Shown here one piece after another: positions 8,322 through 16,626 of a DNA stretch of 64,000 nucleotides (the stretch's first letter is position 1; each line of letters starts with the position of its first letter). The translations under genes were made by a program, and so were the position numbers. The DNA is from Senimuribacter intestinalis. Lineage in GTDB: Bacteria > Bacillota > Clostridia > Peptostreptococcales > Anaerovoracaceae. The DNA is taken from NCBI GenBank assembly GCA_943192975.1, contig CALPCJ010000006.1, forward strand, positions 62,001-126,000. The letters are read 5' to 3'. The notes under the pieces are model-generated. The model worked only from the letters and a program-made list of their open reading frames with translations, had not been told where the DNA came from and searched no databases.

Positions 8322-9059
8322 TTATTGTTCTGATTTTTCTTTTAGGGCAGCGTACATTTTTAGGTCAGCCTGCAGATGCTCCCGGGTAATTAGCCGAACT
8401 TTTTCGCCGTCGTGAACTTTAAATGCTTCGAGAAGTTCTCTGTGCTGGGCGAGTGCGGTATCGCGGAATGTATCAGCGCTGTTTTTTAGAATATAATAAA
8501 TAGAGTTTATGATGTACTGATTGAAAATGTCATAATATGCAGTCAAAATGCTGGTTACAAGATTGTTTTGGGCCTGCATGCGGATAAACTCATGAAATCT
8601 GTAATTGGCTTCGTTCAGAGCAGTCTGGTTACCGACACACTGTTCACACTCCTCCATGAGGAGTTCCAGTTGTGCGATACCGGCATCATCGATTTTTTGA
8701 GCTGCGAGACAGGCTGCTTCCGGTTCAAAAGCAGAAATAAATTCCACCATCTCCTTGGTGGAAGCAAGTTCCAAAGTTGCGGTGAAATTTCCTTGTTTTG
8801 CAATGGTATCCCGACACTTTACGTAGGTGCCGTGTTTGGTTCGCTCGATAAAGCCTTGTGTATCTAGCTTCTTGTAAGCATCTCGTAGAGTTCCTCTGCT
8901 GACATTGAGAATTTTACAGAACTCATTTTCGTTGGGAAAGACAAAGCCGTCCTCAAATTCCTCATGCGTAATCATCTGTTTAATCTTTTCTGCCAGATAG
9001 TCGGATTGTGTTTTATATTGGGTAAATGCAAGTTTGCTTAATAGTGCTGTTTTTTCCAT
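8322..9059 (-). CDS. GntR-family regulator with FCD domain
   Basis: A 245-residue regulator. The N-terminal winged helix is recognisable in FPNENEFCKILNVSRGTLRDAYKKL with the turn-helix end TQGFIERTKHGTYV; an all-helical FCD-type effector domain follows. I use the ATG at 9059 because GGAGG stands 6 bases upstream; the longer frame to 9173 runs through the promoter. It is divergent from the NhaC-type transporter, and a perfect palindrome sits on the transporter promoter, so it most likely represses the transporter and perhaps the second glycyl radical cluster. FCD members usually bind small organic acids. Confidence 0.88.
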   Translation of the reverse strand: MEKTALLSKLAFTQYKTQSDYLAEKIKQMITHEEFEDGFVFPNENEFCKILNVSRGTLRDAYKKLDTQGFIERTKHGTYVKCRDTIAKQGNFTATLELASTKEMVEFISAFEPEAACLAAQKIDDAGIAQLELLMEECEQCVGNQTALNEANYRFHEFIRMQAQNNLVTSILTAYYDIFNQYIINSIYYILKNSADTFRDTALAQHRELLEAFKVHDGEKVRLITREHLQADLKMYAALKEKSEQ

Positions 9060-9093
9060 GTATGCCTCCGCAAGGGTTCTTAATTCTTGACAT

Positions 9094-9122
9094 AGTATAT
9101 CGGTTAAACAATTTATCGTCAA
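9094..9122 (-). promoter_or_regulatory. Promoter of the GntR-family gene
   Basis: On the minus strand TTGACG, 17 bases, TATACT, ending 35 bases before the ATG at 9059. Confidence 0.72.
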
Positions 9123-9213
9123 GGCGCAAAACGGATTTTTGCCAGATTTAATTGCCCGATTTGTCAAGGTCATATTAACAAATGGACGCTATGCAAGGAG
9201 CGGCTGTAACAGA

Positions 9214-9234
9214 TATAATGTTGTCAGACAACAT
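9214..9234 (+). promoter_or_regulatory. -10 box and overlapping palindromic operator of the transporter gene
   Basis: TATAAT at 9214-9219 is followed directly by ATGTTGTCAGACAACAT (9218-9234), a perfect 8-1-8 palindrome that would cover the transcription start. GntR/FadR-family dimers bind this kind of site, so repression by the divergent regulator is likely. A clear -35 box is lacking. Confidence 0.7.
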
Positions 9235-9345
9235 ACATGTCGAATGTGTATACATATTCATAAAATCAATATGGGTGTAGAGAAAAGAGAATTGCTTTTA
9301 TCCAAAAAAATCAATTAATTTATGTAAAAGTTTGAGGAGAAAACT

Positions 9346-10761
9346 ATGGAAAAGAAAATTAAAGCTCCAACTTTCCTGGCGGCAATCTCCATCATGATTA
9401 TCGTCGTAGCGATTCTGATGGCCAGTCTGCTGTGGCTGAACATTGATATTCGTATCGCTCTTATGTTTGCGATTATTGTCGCAAGTGCTTATGCAATGTT
9501 TCTAGGCTATAAATGGGATGATATCCAGAAGATGATGATGGATGGCGTTTACAGTATGCTGATTGCTACTTTTATTCTGCTGCTAATTGGCGCAGTTATC
9601 GCAACTTGGATTGCGTCTGGTACAATCCCGTACATTATCTATATCGGACTAAAAATTATCAACCCTAAGTTTTTCCTGATTTGCGCTTGTATCGCAAGCT
9701 CATTCATGTCCATCGCCTGCGGCAGCTCATGGTCTTCTGCGGGTACTGTAGGTATCGCATTTATGGGTATCGGAGCAGGTCTTGGTATTAATCCGGCATT
9801 TACTGCAGGTGCAGTCGTTTCCGGTTCCTACTTCGGAGATAAAATGTCACCGTTCTCAGATACAACAAATCTGGCTTCCGCGATGTCCGGCGTTTCGCTG
9901 TTCTCCCACATGGGCTCCATGCTGTGGACAACAGTACCAGCTTACATCATTGCGATTATCATGTACGGTGTTTTAGGCTTTACAACTGTAGCAAAGGGTA
10001 CAGTAGATGAATCTACCGTAAATATGTATCTGGACAATCTGGATGCCAACTTCAATCTGAGCCCTGTGTGCCTGTTGCCAATCGTTGTACTGCTTGTAGT
10101 TGTAATCAAGAAGGCACCGGCTATTCCGGGACTGGTAGTTTCCGCACTGCTCGGCGCTGTTATGGCTATGATTCTGCAGGGAACTTCCTTTGTAGATATT
10201 TCCAACATTATGTACAATGGCTATTCCATCGAATCCGGCGTTGCTGACATCGACAGACTGCTCAACAGAGGCGGCCTCTCCAGCATGCTGTGGACTGTAG
10301 CACTGTATTTCTTTGCCTGCGTGCTGGGCAACATTTTGGACGTAACAGGTGTACTGCGTTCAGTTCTTGAAAAGGTTGCAGGTATTACAAAGAGAGCAAG
10401 CACGCTGGTTACTGCTACACTGGCATCGTCTTTCCTGATGCAGGCGTTGACTGGATCTTTGGAAAGCTCCATGCTGATTAACTCCAAGCTGTTCGCACCT
10501 GCATATGACGACCTCGAAATTGACAGAAAGGTACTGTCTAGATCCCTGGAAGATACTGGTACTATGTGTGCCGCATTGATTCCTTGGAACTCTAACGGTA
10601 TGTACATGGCAAGCACCTTAGGTGTTGCAACATTATCCTATCTGCCATACTGTTTCTTAGGTTGGCTAACACCAGCAGTCGCACTGGTTCTGGCTTGGAC
10701 CGGCATTGGTATCTTCTATAAAAACGGAAAGAAACCGGCTAAGAAGGCAAAAGCAAACTAA
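9346..10761 (+). CDS. NhaC-family antiporter / organic-anion transporter
   Basis: A 471-residue integral membrane protein with about 11-12 hydrophobic segments and the NhaC-type motif GSSWSSAGTVGIAFMGIGAGLG plus GDKMSPFSDTTNLAS near residues 165-180. NhaC relatives include Na+/H+ antiporters and malate/lactate exchangers. Position between two regulators and ahead of the second glycyl radical enzyme suggests it imports the substrate or exchanges substrate for product. It has its own promoter and a strong terminator. The exact substrate cannot be read from the sequence. Confidence 0.88.
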   Translation: MEKKIKAPTFLAAISIMIIVVAILMASLLWLNIDIRIALMFAIIVASAYAMFLGYKWDDIQKMMMDGVYSMLIATFILLLIGAVIATWIASGTIPYIIYIGLKIINPKFFLICACIASSFMSIACGSSWSSAGTVGIAFMGIGAGLGINPAFTAGAVVSGSYFGDKMSPFSDTTNLASAMSGVSLFSHMGSMLWTTVPAYIIAIIMYGVLGFTTVAKGTVDESTVNMYLDNLDANFNLSPVCLLPIVVLLVVVIKKAPAIPGLVVSALLGAVMAMILQGTSFVDISNIMYNGYSIESGVADIDRLLNRGGLSSMLWTVALYFFACVLGNILDVTGVLRSVLEKVAGITKRASTLVTATLASSFLMQALTGSLESSMLINSKLFAPAYDDLEIDRKVLSRSLEDTGTMCAALIPWNSNGMYMASTLGVATLSYLPYCFLGWLTPAVALVLAWTGIGIFYKNGKKPAKKAKAN

Positions 10762-10795
10762 TTAAATAACTCGTTTATTTTTTCAAAAACTTATT

Positions 10796-10828
10796 GGGAG
10801 CAGGGCTGGTGCCTGCTCCCCCTTTTTT
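10796..10828 (+). terminator. Terminator after the NhaC-type gene
   Basis: GGGAGCAGG and CCTGCTCCC form a 9-bp GC-rich stem followed by CCCTTTTTT. Confidence 0.9.
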
Positions 10829-10857
10829 ACTTTATTATAGCGATGATTTAATATGAA

Positions 10858-10886
10858 TTGAATTTTCAGGGTTGAACATGTATAAT
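10858..10886 (+). promoter_or_regulatory. Promoter of the LysR gene
   Basis: TTGAAT, 17 bases, TATAAT, 32 bases before the ATG; AAAGGGGTG serves as ribosome binding site. Confidence 0.75.
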
Positions 10887-10918
10887 CTACGTAACCGCAG
10901 ACTGAAAGGGGTGAACCG

Positions 10919-11797
10919 ATGGATTTAAAGAAATACGAAGTATTGCTCAAGGTGGTCGATCGAGGCAGTATTAATAATGTTAGCTATGATTTGGGATACA
11001 CCCATTCGGGGATTTCCAAAATGCTCAACAGTATGGAAACAGAACTGGGCTTTCCTATTATAAAAAGAAGCAATAAAGGCATCAGCCTGACTTCTGAAGG
11101 AGAGCGGCTGATGCCGATGATAAGACGGATTGTTAAGGAAAGTGAAAAACTGGAAACAGAAATTGCACTAATCAACGGTCTGGAAAAGGGCACGATTCGA
11201 ATCGGGGGATTTCCAACGACGGCATATGTTTTGCTCCCGAGCATTTTAAAGGAATTTTGCAAGCGATATCCTAAAATTCAGGTGGAGGTTTTAGAGGAAC
11301 ATAGCGTAGATGTGCTGGAGCAGTGGCTCAACCGTGGCATTATTGATATCGGACTTTTCAGCAGGCAGCCTTATCACAATTTTGACTGGTTCGGCGAGCG
11401 CAGAGATGAGTATGTGGCGCTGCTGCCTAAGGGACATCCGCTGACTCTAAATGAAATTGTGACTTTAGAGCACCTCTTTAAAGAACGGGTTATTCTTTTT
11501 AAATCTCATAAAGGATTTGATCAGGACATCATTCAGCTGATGAGATATATAGATCTCAATCAGGATTTAGGCGGATACACCTTCAATTCGGATTTTACAG
11601 TAATCCGTATGGTGGAGGAGAACGGTTTTGTGACGCTGGTTCCAAAGCTGATTGCTGAATACGCAGTTTCCGGCTTTGCAGTAGAATACAGACCGATCGA
11701 CAGAGAACTTCATAGAAGTATTGGTTTTGCGGTAAAATCCAAAAGTGATATTTCGCCGTCTGTGAAGAAGTTTCTCGCTCTTATAAAAGAAGGATAA
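10919..11797 (+). CDS. LysR-family transcriptional regulator
   Basis: A 292-residue regulator. The N-terminal winged helix reads MDLKKYEVLLKVVDRGSINN with the recognition region SGISKMLNSMETELG; the periplasmic-binding-like effector domain starts near residue 90 (GTIRIGGFPTTAYVLLPSIL). It is co-directional with and directly upstream of the second glycyl radical enzyme, separated by a hairpin at 11867. It probably activates that operon in response to the substrate; no target site can be assigned with confidence. Confidence 0.9.
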   Translation: MDLKKYEVLLKVVDRGSINNVSYDLGYTHSGISKMLNSMETELGFPIIKRSNKGISLTSEGERLMPMIRRIVKESEKLETEIALINGLEKGTIRIGGFPTTAYVLLPSILKEFCKRYPKIQVEVLEEHSVDVLEQWLNRGIIDIGLFSRQPYHNFDWFGERRDEYVALLPKGHPLTLNEIVTLEHLFKERVILFKSHKGFDQDIIQLMRYIDLNQDLGGYTFNSDFTVIRMVEENGFVTLVPKLIAEYAVSGFAVEYRPIDRELHRSIGFAVKSKSDISPSVKKFLALIKEG

Positions 11798-11866
11798 ACG
11801 CTTTTCCATGATACAAATTGTCACGGTGAACATGAGATTTCTCCGCTACCTTGTGAATGAATTATC

Positions 11867-11908
11867 AAGTATGATTTAGGTAATAAAACTTAAATCATAC
11901 TTTTTTAA
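11867..11908 (+). terminator. Perfect hairpin with T-run, 33 bases before the second glycyl radical enzyme
   Basis: AAGTATGATTTA and TAAATCATACTT form a 12-bp perfect stem with a 12-base loop and a TTTT tail. It terminates lysR, but it also stands between any upstream promoter and the ATG at 11941, so it may act as an attenuator. Confidence 0.8.
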
Positions 11909-11940
11909 TTTATAAACCACTGAAGAGAAGGAGAAAGACT

Positions 11941-14316
11941 ATGAACCGAGACAGAATTGAGATGATGAATGATCGTCTGAAAAATTCTAAACCGCAGCTG
12001 GATACCGAAAGGGCTAAGCTGGTAACGGAAGCTTATGCTAAATTTGCAACCTACACACCAGTACTTCGCAGAGCGCACGCTTTTGCATATATTCTGGATA
12101 ATATGGAAGCCAACATGCAGGATGGAGAGCTGATTGTAGGCAGCCAGACCAAAAGGGTCAGAGGTGTTCCTGTATTCCCTGAATTTGGTGCAAAGTGGGT
12201 TATCGATGAAATTGATATGTTCCCAGTACGCGGCACTGACCCGATTGTAGTACCGGCTGAAACAAAGGCAGAACTGCTTCCAATCCTGGAAAGCTGGGGA
12301 GAAAATACCTTTGATATACAGTCAACTGCAGCACTTGATGATTACGTGCTGAAAGCGCAGGATTGTGGTGTATTGTCAGTTGGTGCGAGAACTACAGGTA
12401 TGGGACATATTTCCCCTGATTATCCGAGCATTTTGCCGGTAGGTCTGAAAGGTATTATTGCCCGTTCCAAAGAAATGATTGAAAAAACCCAGGTGCTGAC
12501 TCCGGAAGACAGCAGAAAAATCGATTTCTGGAATGCAAACATCATTTCCTGCGAGGCAGTTATCAGATTTGCACACAAATTCTCTGATCAGGCTGCAAAA
12601 CTGGCAGAAGCAGAAACAGACCCTAAGAGAAAAGCAGAACTTTTGAAAATTGCAGATGTATGCTCTAACGTTCCTGAAAATGAGCCGAGAGATTTCTGGG
12701 AAGCGCTGCAGTTTGTTTGGTTCCTGCAGCTGACGATTCAGATTGAAGACAACGGTCATTCCATTGCGGTGGGCAGACTGGATCAGAATCTGTATCCTTA
12801 TTATAAGAAATCTGTTATCGAAGGCGATATGGCAGCAGAAGATGCAGAAGAATTGCTGGCAGCTTTATACATCAAGTGCACAGAAATGCTGAAATTACGT
12901 GATAGTTTTGACTCCCTGGGCTTTGCAGCATATCCGATGTGGCAGCAGATGGCAATTGGCGGGCTGACCAGAGACGGCAAAGATGCAACCAACGAGTTGA
13001 CTTATGCAGTATTTAACGCATGGGATCTTGTTAAGACTGTACAGCCGACCATGGCATTGCGTGTAAACGATAATACACCAAAGGAACTGATGGATGTCGC
13101 TCTTGGCATGGTGCAGAAGGGTTATGCGATTCCGGCGTTCTACAATGACAACATGATTGCAAATGCACTGAAAAACAAAGGTGCAACAGAAGAAGATTCC
13201 AGAGATTGGACGATTCACGGCTGTGTAGAGCCTTATGTGCAGGGCAAAACTGACGGCAGACCAAACGTGGGATATATCAATGCTGCAAAATGTATCGAAC
13301 TGGTATTAAACAATGGTTATGATCCAGTTGCAAAATGTGAGATGGGTCTGAAAACCGGCGATCCTGATACTTTCACCAGTGTGAAAGATTTTGAAGAAGC
13401 GCTGCACAAGCAGATTGTACACTTTGTAAAGGTAATGTGCGAAGCTTACACAAAGGTTTGCGCAATGCACGCACTGTATGTTCCAAAGGGATATGCTTCT
13501 GCACTGGTGACTGACTGCATCGGCAGAGGAAAGTCTCTGGAAGAAGGCGGCGCATTATACAACAGTTCCGGCGTATTCCTGGTTGCTATGGCAAACGGCG
13601 CTGATTGCTTGGAAGCAATCGATTATGTAGTCTTCCAGGAAAAGATGATGAAAGCCAGCGAATTTAACGAAATTCTTCACAACAACTATGAAGGCAATGA
13701 AAGACTGCGCAATATCATCTTAAACAAAGTTGATAAATACGGTAACGATAAAGAGAGAGTTGACGGTTATGCAAATCGTATGATTCGCGCTTACAATGCT
13801 GAAATGGTCAAGTATCGTGACAGCCGCGGCGGCACTTACGAAAACTGCATTCTGTCTACATCCTTCAACGTACTGCAGGGTAAGACCATCGGTGCGACAC
13901 CTGACGGCAGATTGGCAGGTGAGCCTGTATCCGACAACGCTTCCCCAATGGTAGGAAGAGACGTAACCAGCCCGACTGCAACTATCAAGTCTGTTGCGTC
14001 CATCGACCAGTGTGACTGCAACAACGGCGCACTGTTCAACATTAAATTTGACCCGAACATTGTGCAGGGAGAAGAAGGCAAAGAGATTTTGAGAAATGTG
14101 ATTCAGTCTTACTTTGACATGGACGGCGAACACATTCAGATCAACGTAGTAGATGCAGGAACACTGGAAGCTGCGCAGGAAAGTCCTGAGGACTATAAGA
14201 ACCTGCTGGTTCGTGTAGCTGGATATTCCGCATACTTCATCGAACTGGACAGAGAAGTACAGAATAATATCATCGGCAGAACAGCGCACAAAAATGTAGG
14301 CTGCGGCTGCTGCTAA
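11941..14316 (+). CDS. Glycyl radical enzyme of unknown substrate (eliminase group)
   Basis: A 791-residue glycyl radical enzyme with thiyl cysteine C428 and base E430 in HGCVEPYVQGKTDG, and radical glycine G761 in RVAGYSAYF. The CxE pair places it among eliminases (diol dehydratases, choline lyase, C-S and C-N lyases) and not with PFL (CC) or the arylacetate decarboxylases. HGHISPDY-like residues near 150 (GMGHISPDYPSIL) lie where diol dehydratases carry an active-site histidine. It ends in NVGCGCC, a cysteine-rich tail after the usual terminus. Neighbours are its activase, an ABM protein and a 2-hydroxyacid dehydrogenase. I cannot name the substrate; a hydroxylated acid yielding a 2-oxo acid would suit the dehydrogenase. 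Confidence 0.92.
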   Translation: MNRDRIEMMNDRLKNSKPQLDTERAKLVTEAYAKFATYTPVLRRAHAFAYILDNMEANMQDGELIVGSQTKRVRGVPVFPEFGAKWVIDEIDMFPVRGTDPIVVPAETKAELLPILESWGENTFDIQSTAALDDYVLKAQDCGVLSVGARTTGMGHISPDYPSILPVGLKGIIARSKEMIEKTQVLTPEDSRKIDFWNANIISCEAVIRFAHKFSDQAAKLAEAETDPKRKAELLKIADVCSNVPENEPRDFWEALQFVWFLQLTIQIEDNGHSIAVGRLDQNLYPYYKKSVIEGDMAAEDAEELLAALYIKCTEMLKLRDSFDSLGFAAYPMWQQMAIGGLTRDGKDATNELTYAVFNAWDLVKTVQPTMALRVNDNTPKELMDVALGMVQKGYAIPAFYNDNMIANALKNKGATEEDSRDWTIHGCVEPYVQGKTDGRPNVGYINAAKCIELVLNNGYDPVAKCEMGLKTGDPDTFTSVKDFEEALHKQIVHFVKVMCEAYTKVCAMHALYVPKGYASALVTDCIGRGKSLEEGGALYNSSGVFLVAMANGADCLEAIDYVVFQEKMMKASEFNEILHNNYEGNERLRNIILNKVDKYGNDKERVDGYANRMIRAYNAEMVKYRDSRGGTYENCILSTSFNVLQGKTIGATPDGRLAGEPVSDNASPMVGRDVTSPTATIKSVASIDQCDCNNGALFNIKFDPNIVQGEEGKEILRNVIQSYFDMDGEHIQINVVDAGTLEAAQESPEDYKNLLVRVAGYSAYFIELDREVQNNIIGRTAHKNVGCGCC

Positions 14317-14335
14317 TGATTTGGAGGCAGATTGA

Positions 14336-15256
14336 ATGAACAAAGGAACCGTTTTTAATATACAGAAAATGTCCATTCACGATGGGCCGGGCATCCGAAC
14401 TACAGTGTTTTTTAAAGGGTGCCCCCTAAACTGCCTTTGGTGTTCCAATCCTGAAAGCCAGCGCGTCGAAAAAGAAGTGGCGTGCTTTCAGACAAGATGT
14501 GTAAAGTGCGGTTATTGCGCAGAGGTCTGTCCGAAGGGACTGATTGAAAGAAAACCGCCTTTTGAAATCACAGGTCGCAGTGAATGCGACCTGTGTGGCA
14601 TTTGTGTCAAGGAATGCTGCACCAATGGAAAGAAAGTGGTTGGAGAAGATTATACCGTGGAGGAACTGCTCCACGAAATATTGAAGGATAAGAATTTTTA
14701 TGACTCTTCCAACGGCGGAGTAACCTTTTCCGGAGGCGAGCCTCTGATGCAGCATGAATTTTTGGTAGAAATGCTAAAGGCATGCAAAGAGAACGGCATA
14801 CATACAGCCATTGAAACCACTGGATTTGGAAAGGCTGAGGATTTGCTTTCAGCAGCGGAGCACCTGGACCTTGTATTCTTTGATGTGAAACACATGAACG
14901 ACGAAAGACATCAGGAGATTACAGGCGTTTCCAACAAGCTAATTTTAGAAAATTTGGCAGCCCTTGCATCTCGCCATGACAATATTATTGTAAGAATTCC
15001 GGTCGTTCCGGGAATCAACGACGATGATATTAACATTGCAAAAACTGCGGAATATATTACTTCGGCAGGCATCAGCCAGCTGGAACTTTTGCCGTATCAC
15101 AATTTGGGTGAGGTAAAGTACGGTCAGATTGGAAGGACCTACGAACTGTCAGAGGTGAAGACGCCAAGCGAGGAGCGTATGGCGCAGCTTGCAGACGTTG
15201 CAAAAGCGGGGGCAAAGGGCAGTCCGCTGGAAGTCAGCGTGATGAAATCCTTGTAA
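14336..15256 (+). CDS. Glycyl radical enzyme activase (radical SAM), for the 11941 enzyme
   Basis: A 306-residue radical-SAM activase with C29-x3-C33-x2-C36 (CPLNCLWC), an inserted ferredoxin domain (CVKCGYCAEVC and CDLCGICVKEC) and TFSGGEP. It starts 20 bases after the glycyl radical enzyme stop behind TTGGAGG. It is clearly related to the activase at 596 but too divergent to be a recent duplication. Each enzyme has its own partner, which argues for two independently acquired or regulated systems. Confidence 0.93.
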   Translation: MNKGTVFNIQKMSIHDGPGIRTTVFFKGCPLNCLWCSNPESQRVEKEVACFQTRCVKCGYCAEVCPKGLIERKPPFEITGRSECDLCGICVKECCTNGKKVVGEDYTVEELLHEILKDKNFYDSSNGGVTFSGGEPLMQHEFLVEMLKACKENGIHTAIETTGFGKAEDLLSAAEHLDLVFFDVKHMNDERHQEITGVSNKLILENLAALASRHDNIIVRIPVVPGINDDDINIAKTAEYITSAGISQLELLPYHNLGEVKYGQIGRTYELSEVKTPSEERMAQLADVAKAGAKGSPLEVSVMKSL

Positions 15257-15270
15257 GGAAGGAGAAAAAG

Positions 15271-15552
15271 ATGTATAATTTACTCGTAACTTATACTGCA
15301 AAGGATGAGCAGACGCTTCGCGCCTTTTATCAGGAAGTCGAAGCTGCTGGCATTATCAGTGAAACTCATAAGGAAGAGGGGAATCTTCGCTACGATTATT
15401 ATTTTTCCTGTGAAAGAGCCAATGAAATTCTAATTGTAGAAAAATGGGTGGACAAAGCTGCGCAAGTTTATCACGACGAATTGCCTCATCTGATTGCTTT
15501 GGGAAAGATAAAAGAAAAATATGGCATAGAGACTGCATTTGAAGAACTGTAA
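15271..15552 (+). CDS. ABM-domain (quinol monooxygenase-like) small protein
   Basis: A 93-residue single-domain protein of the dimeric alpha-beta ABM fold: MYNLLVTYTAKDEQTLRAFY, then HKEEGNLRYDYYFS and LIVEKWVDKAAQVYHDELPHL. Such proteins include YgiN-type quinol monooxygenases and LsrG-type isomerases. In an anaerobic glycyl radical operon an oxygenase role is unlikely; an isomerase, tautomerase or reactive-intermediate role is more plausible. It lies 14 bases after the activase with GGAAGGAG upstream. Confidence 0.8.
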   Translation: MYNLLVTYTAKDEQTLRAFYQEVEAAGIISETHKEEGNLRYDYYFSCERANEILIVEKWVDKAAQVYHDELPHLIALGKIKEKYGIETAFEEL

Positions 15553-15584
15553 GCGCTTAAAATGCAGGGAAATCGGAGTTTGCA

Positions 15585-16478
15585 ATGAAAAAGTTTGATT
15601 TACTTGTCATGGTCGACAATACTGGAATTGCTGAATTTGTGCTGCCGCAGCTAGAGGTGGTCTGCGAACAGTTGATTTGCTATGATGACTTTCCAACAGA
15701 TGATGAAGAAATTTTAATGCGAATCAAGGATGCTGACGCTGTTTTAGTGTCTTGGAACACGGCGATTTCAAAAGATATTCTGTCGCAGTGTCCGAACCTT
15801 AAGTATGTTGGACTATGTTGCACCTATTTCAATGATGATTCCTGCAATGTGGACACTGCTTACTGCAGGGAGAATGGAATTGTGGTAAGTGGAGTCAGCC
15901 ATTACGGAGATTACGGCGTTGTGGAATTTGTCATCAGTGAACTGGTTCAGATGGTAAAGGGTCTTGGAAAGATTTCTTTCTATGAGGAGCAGAGAGAGCT
16001 GCGTGGCATGAAACTTGGCATCATCGGACTTGGAACTGTTGGTACGATGGTGGCTGAGGCGGCCGACTTCTTCGGTATGGAGGTTTCTTACTATAATCGA
16101 AGGGAAAAAGAAGATTGCCCTTATACATATAGGGAGAAGGAAGCTCTCTTGGCAGAAAGCGATGTAATTTTGACCAGCATTCCCCGCAATCAGATTGTTG
16201 TCGGAGAGGAAGAGTTTGCGCTGATGGGAAACCACAAAATTTTTATCAACGTGGGTGTGGGACCGTCTTTTGATCAGAACGCCTTTGAGCGCTGGCTTGC
16301 AGAAGGAAACTATGCGATCCTTGACTCCGGCTCTATTCATAAGGAGAAACGACAGTGGTATAAAGCCCAGGAACGTATTTCTATTCCTGACCACGTGGCG
16401 GGATTCACGTGGAATGCGAGAAAACGGCTTGGGGAAAAAGCTGTGCAGAATATTAGGGACTACTTTAATACACTTTAA
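15585..16478 (+). CDS. D-isomer-specific 2-hydroxyacid dehydrogenase family protein
   Basis: A 297-residue NAD-dependent dehydrogenase. The cofactor-binding motif is GIIGLGTVGTMVA near residue 145; the catalytic region shows VILTSIPRN and INVGVGPSFD, and a late histidine is in PDHVAGFTW. The usual Arg-Glu-His triad is not fully clear. It is the last gene of the second glycyl radical cluster and could reduce a 2-oxo acid product to a 2-hydroxy acid, recycling NADH as a fermentation sink. The substrate is inferred, not seen. Confidence 0.85.
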   Translation: MKKFDLLVMVDNTGIAEFVLPQLEVVCEQLICYDDFPTDDEEILMRIKDADAVLVSWNTAISKDILSQCPNLKYVGLCCTYFNDDSCNVDTAYCRENGIVVSGVSHYGDYGVVEFVISELVQMVKGLGKISFYEEQRELRGMKLGIIGLGTVGTMVAEAADFFGMEVSYYNRREKEDCPYTYREKEALLAESDVILTSIPRNQIVVGEEEFALMGNHKIFINVGVGPSFDQNAFERWLAEGNYAILDSGSIHKEKRQWYKAQERISIPDHVAGFTWNARKRLGEKAVQNIRDYFNTL

Positions 16479-16483
16479 GTGAG

Positions 16484-16519
16484 ACTGCAGACCTTTTAAT
16501 AAGGCTGCAGTTTTGTTTT
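16484..16519 (+). terminator. Terminator of the second glycyl radical cluster
   Basis: ACTGCAG-ACCTT pairs with AAGG-CTGCAGT around a short loop, followed by TTTGTTTT. Confidence 0.82.
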
Positions 16520-16543
16520 GGGAAAATACTTTTGCAAAATTCC

Positions 16544-16607
16544 TTGCTGTCTTTAGAAAAATCGGGTATAATAATACTAAATTTAGATTTGGTAAATTTG
16601 GATTTAG
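16544..16607 (+). promoter_or_regulatory. Promoter and tandem operator-like repeats before the AAA ATPase
   Basis: TTGCTG, 17 bases, TATAAT (16544-16572). Immediately after, two adjoining 15-base units TAAATTTAGATTTGG and TAAATTTGGATTTAG (16578-16607) lie at the likely transcription start and could bind a regulator. Confidence 0.65.
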
Positions 16608-16626
16608 TCATTAAAGGGAGGATCAT

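Noticed and set aside
8999..9173. Longer N-terminus for the GntR regulator
   Set aside because: It would run through a good promoter (9094-9122), while ATG 9059 has GGAGG at the right distance.
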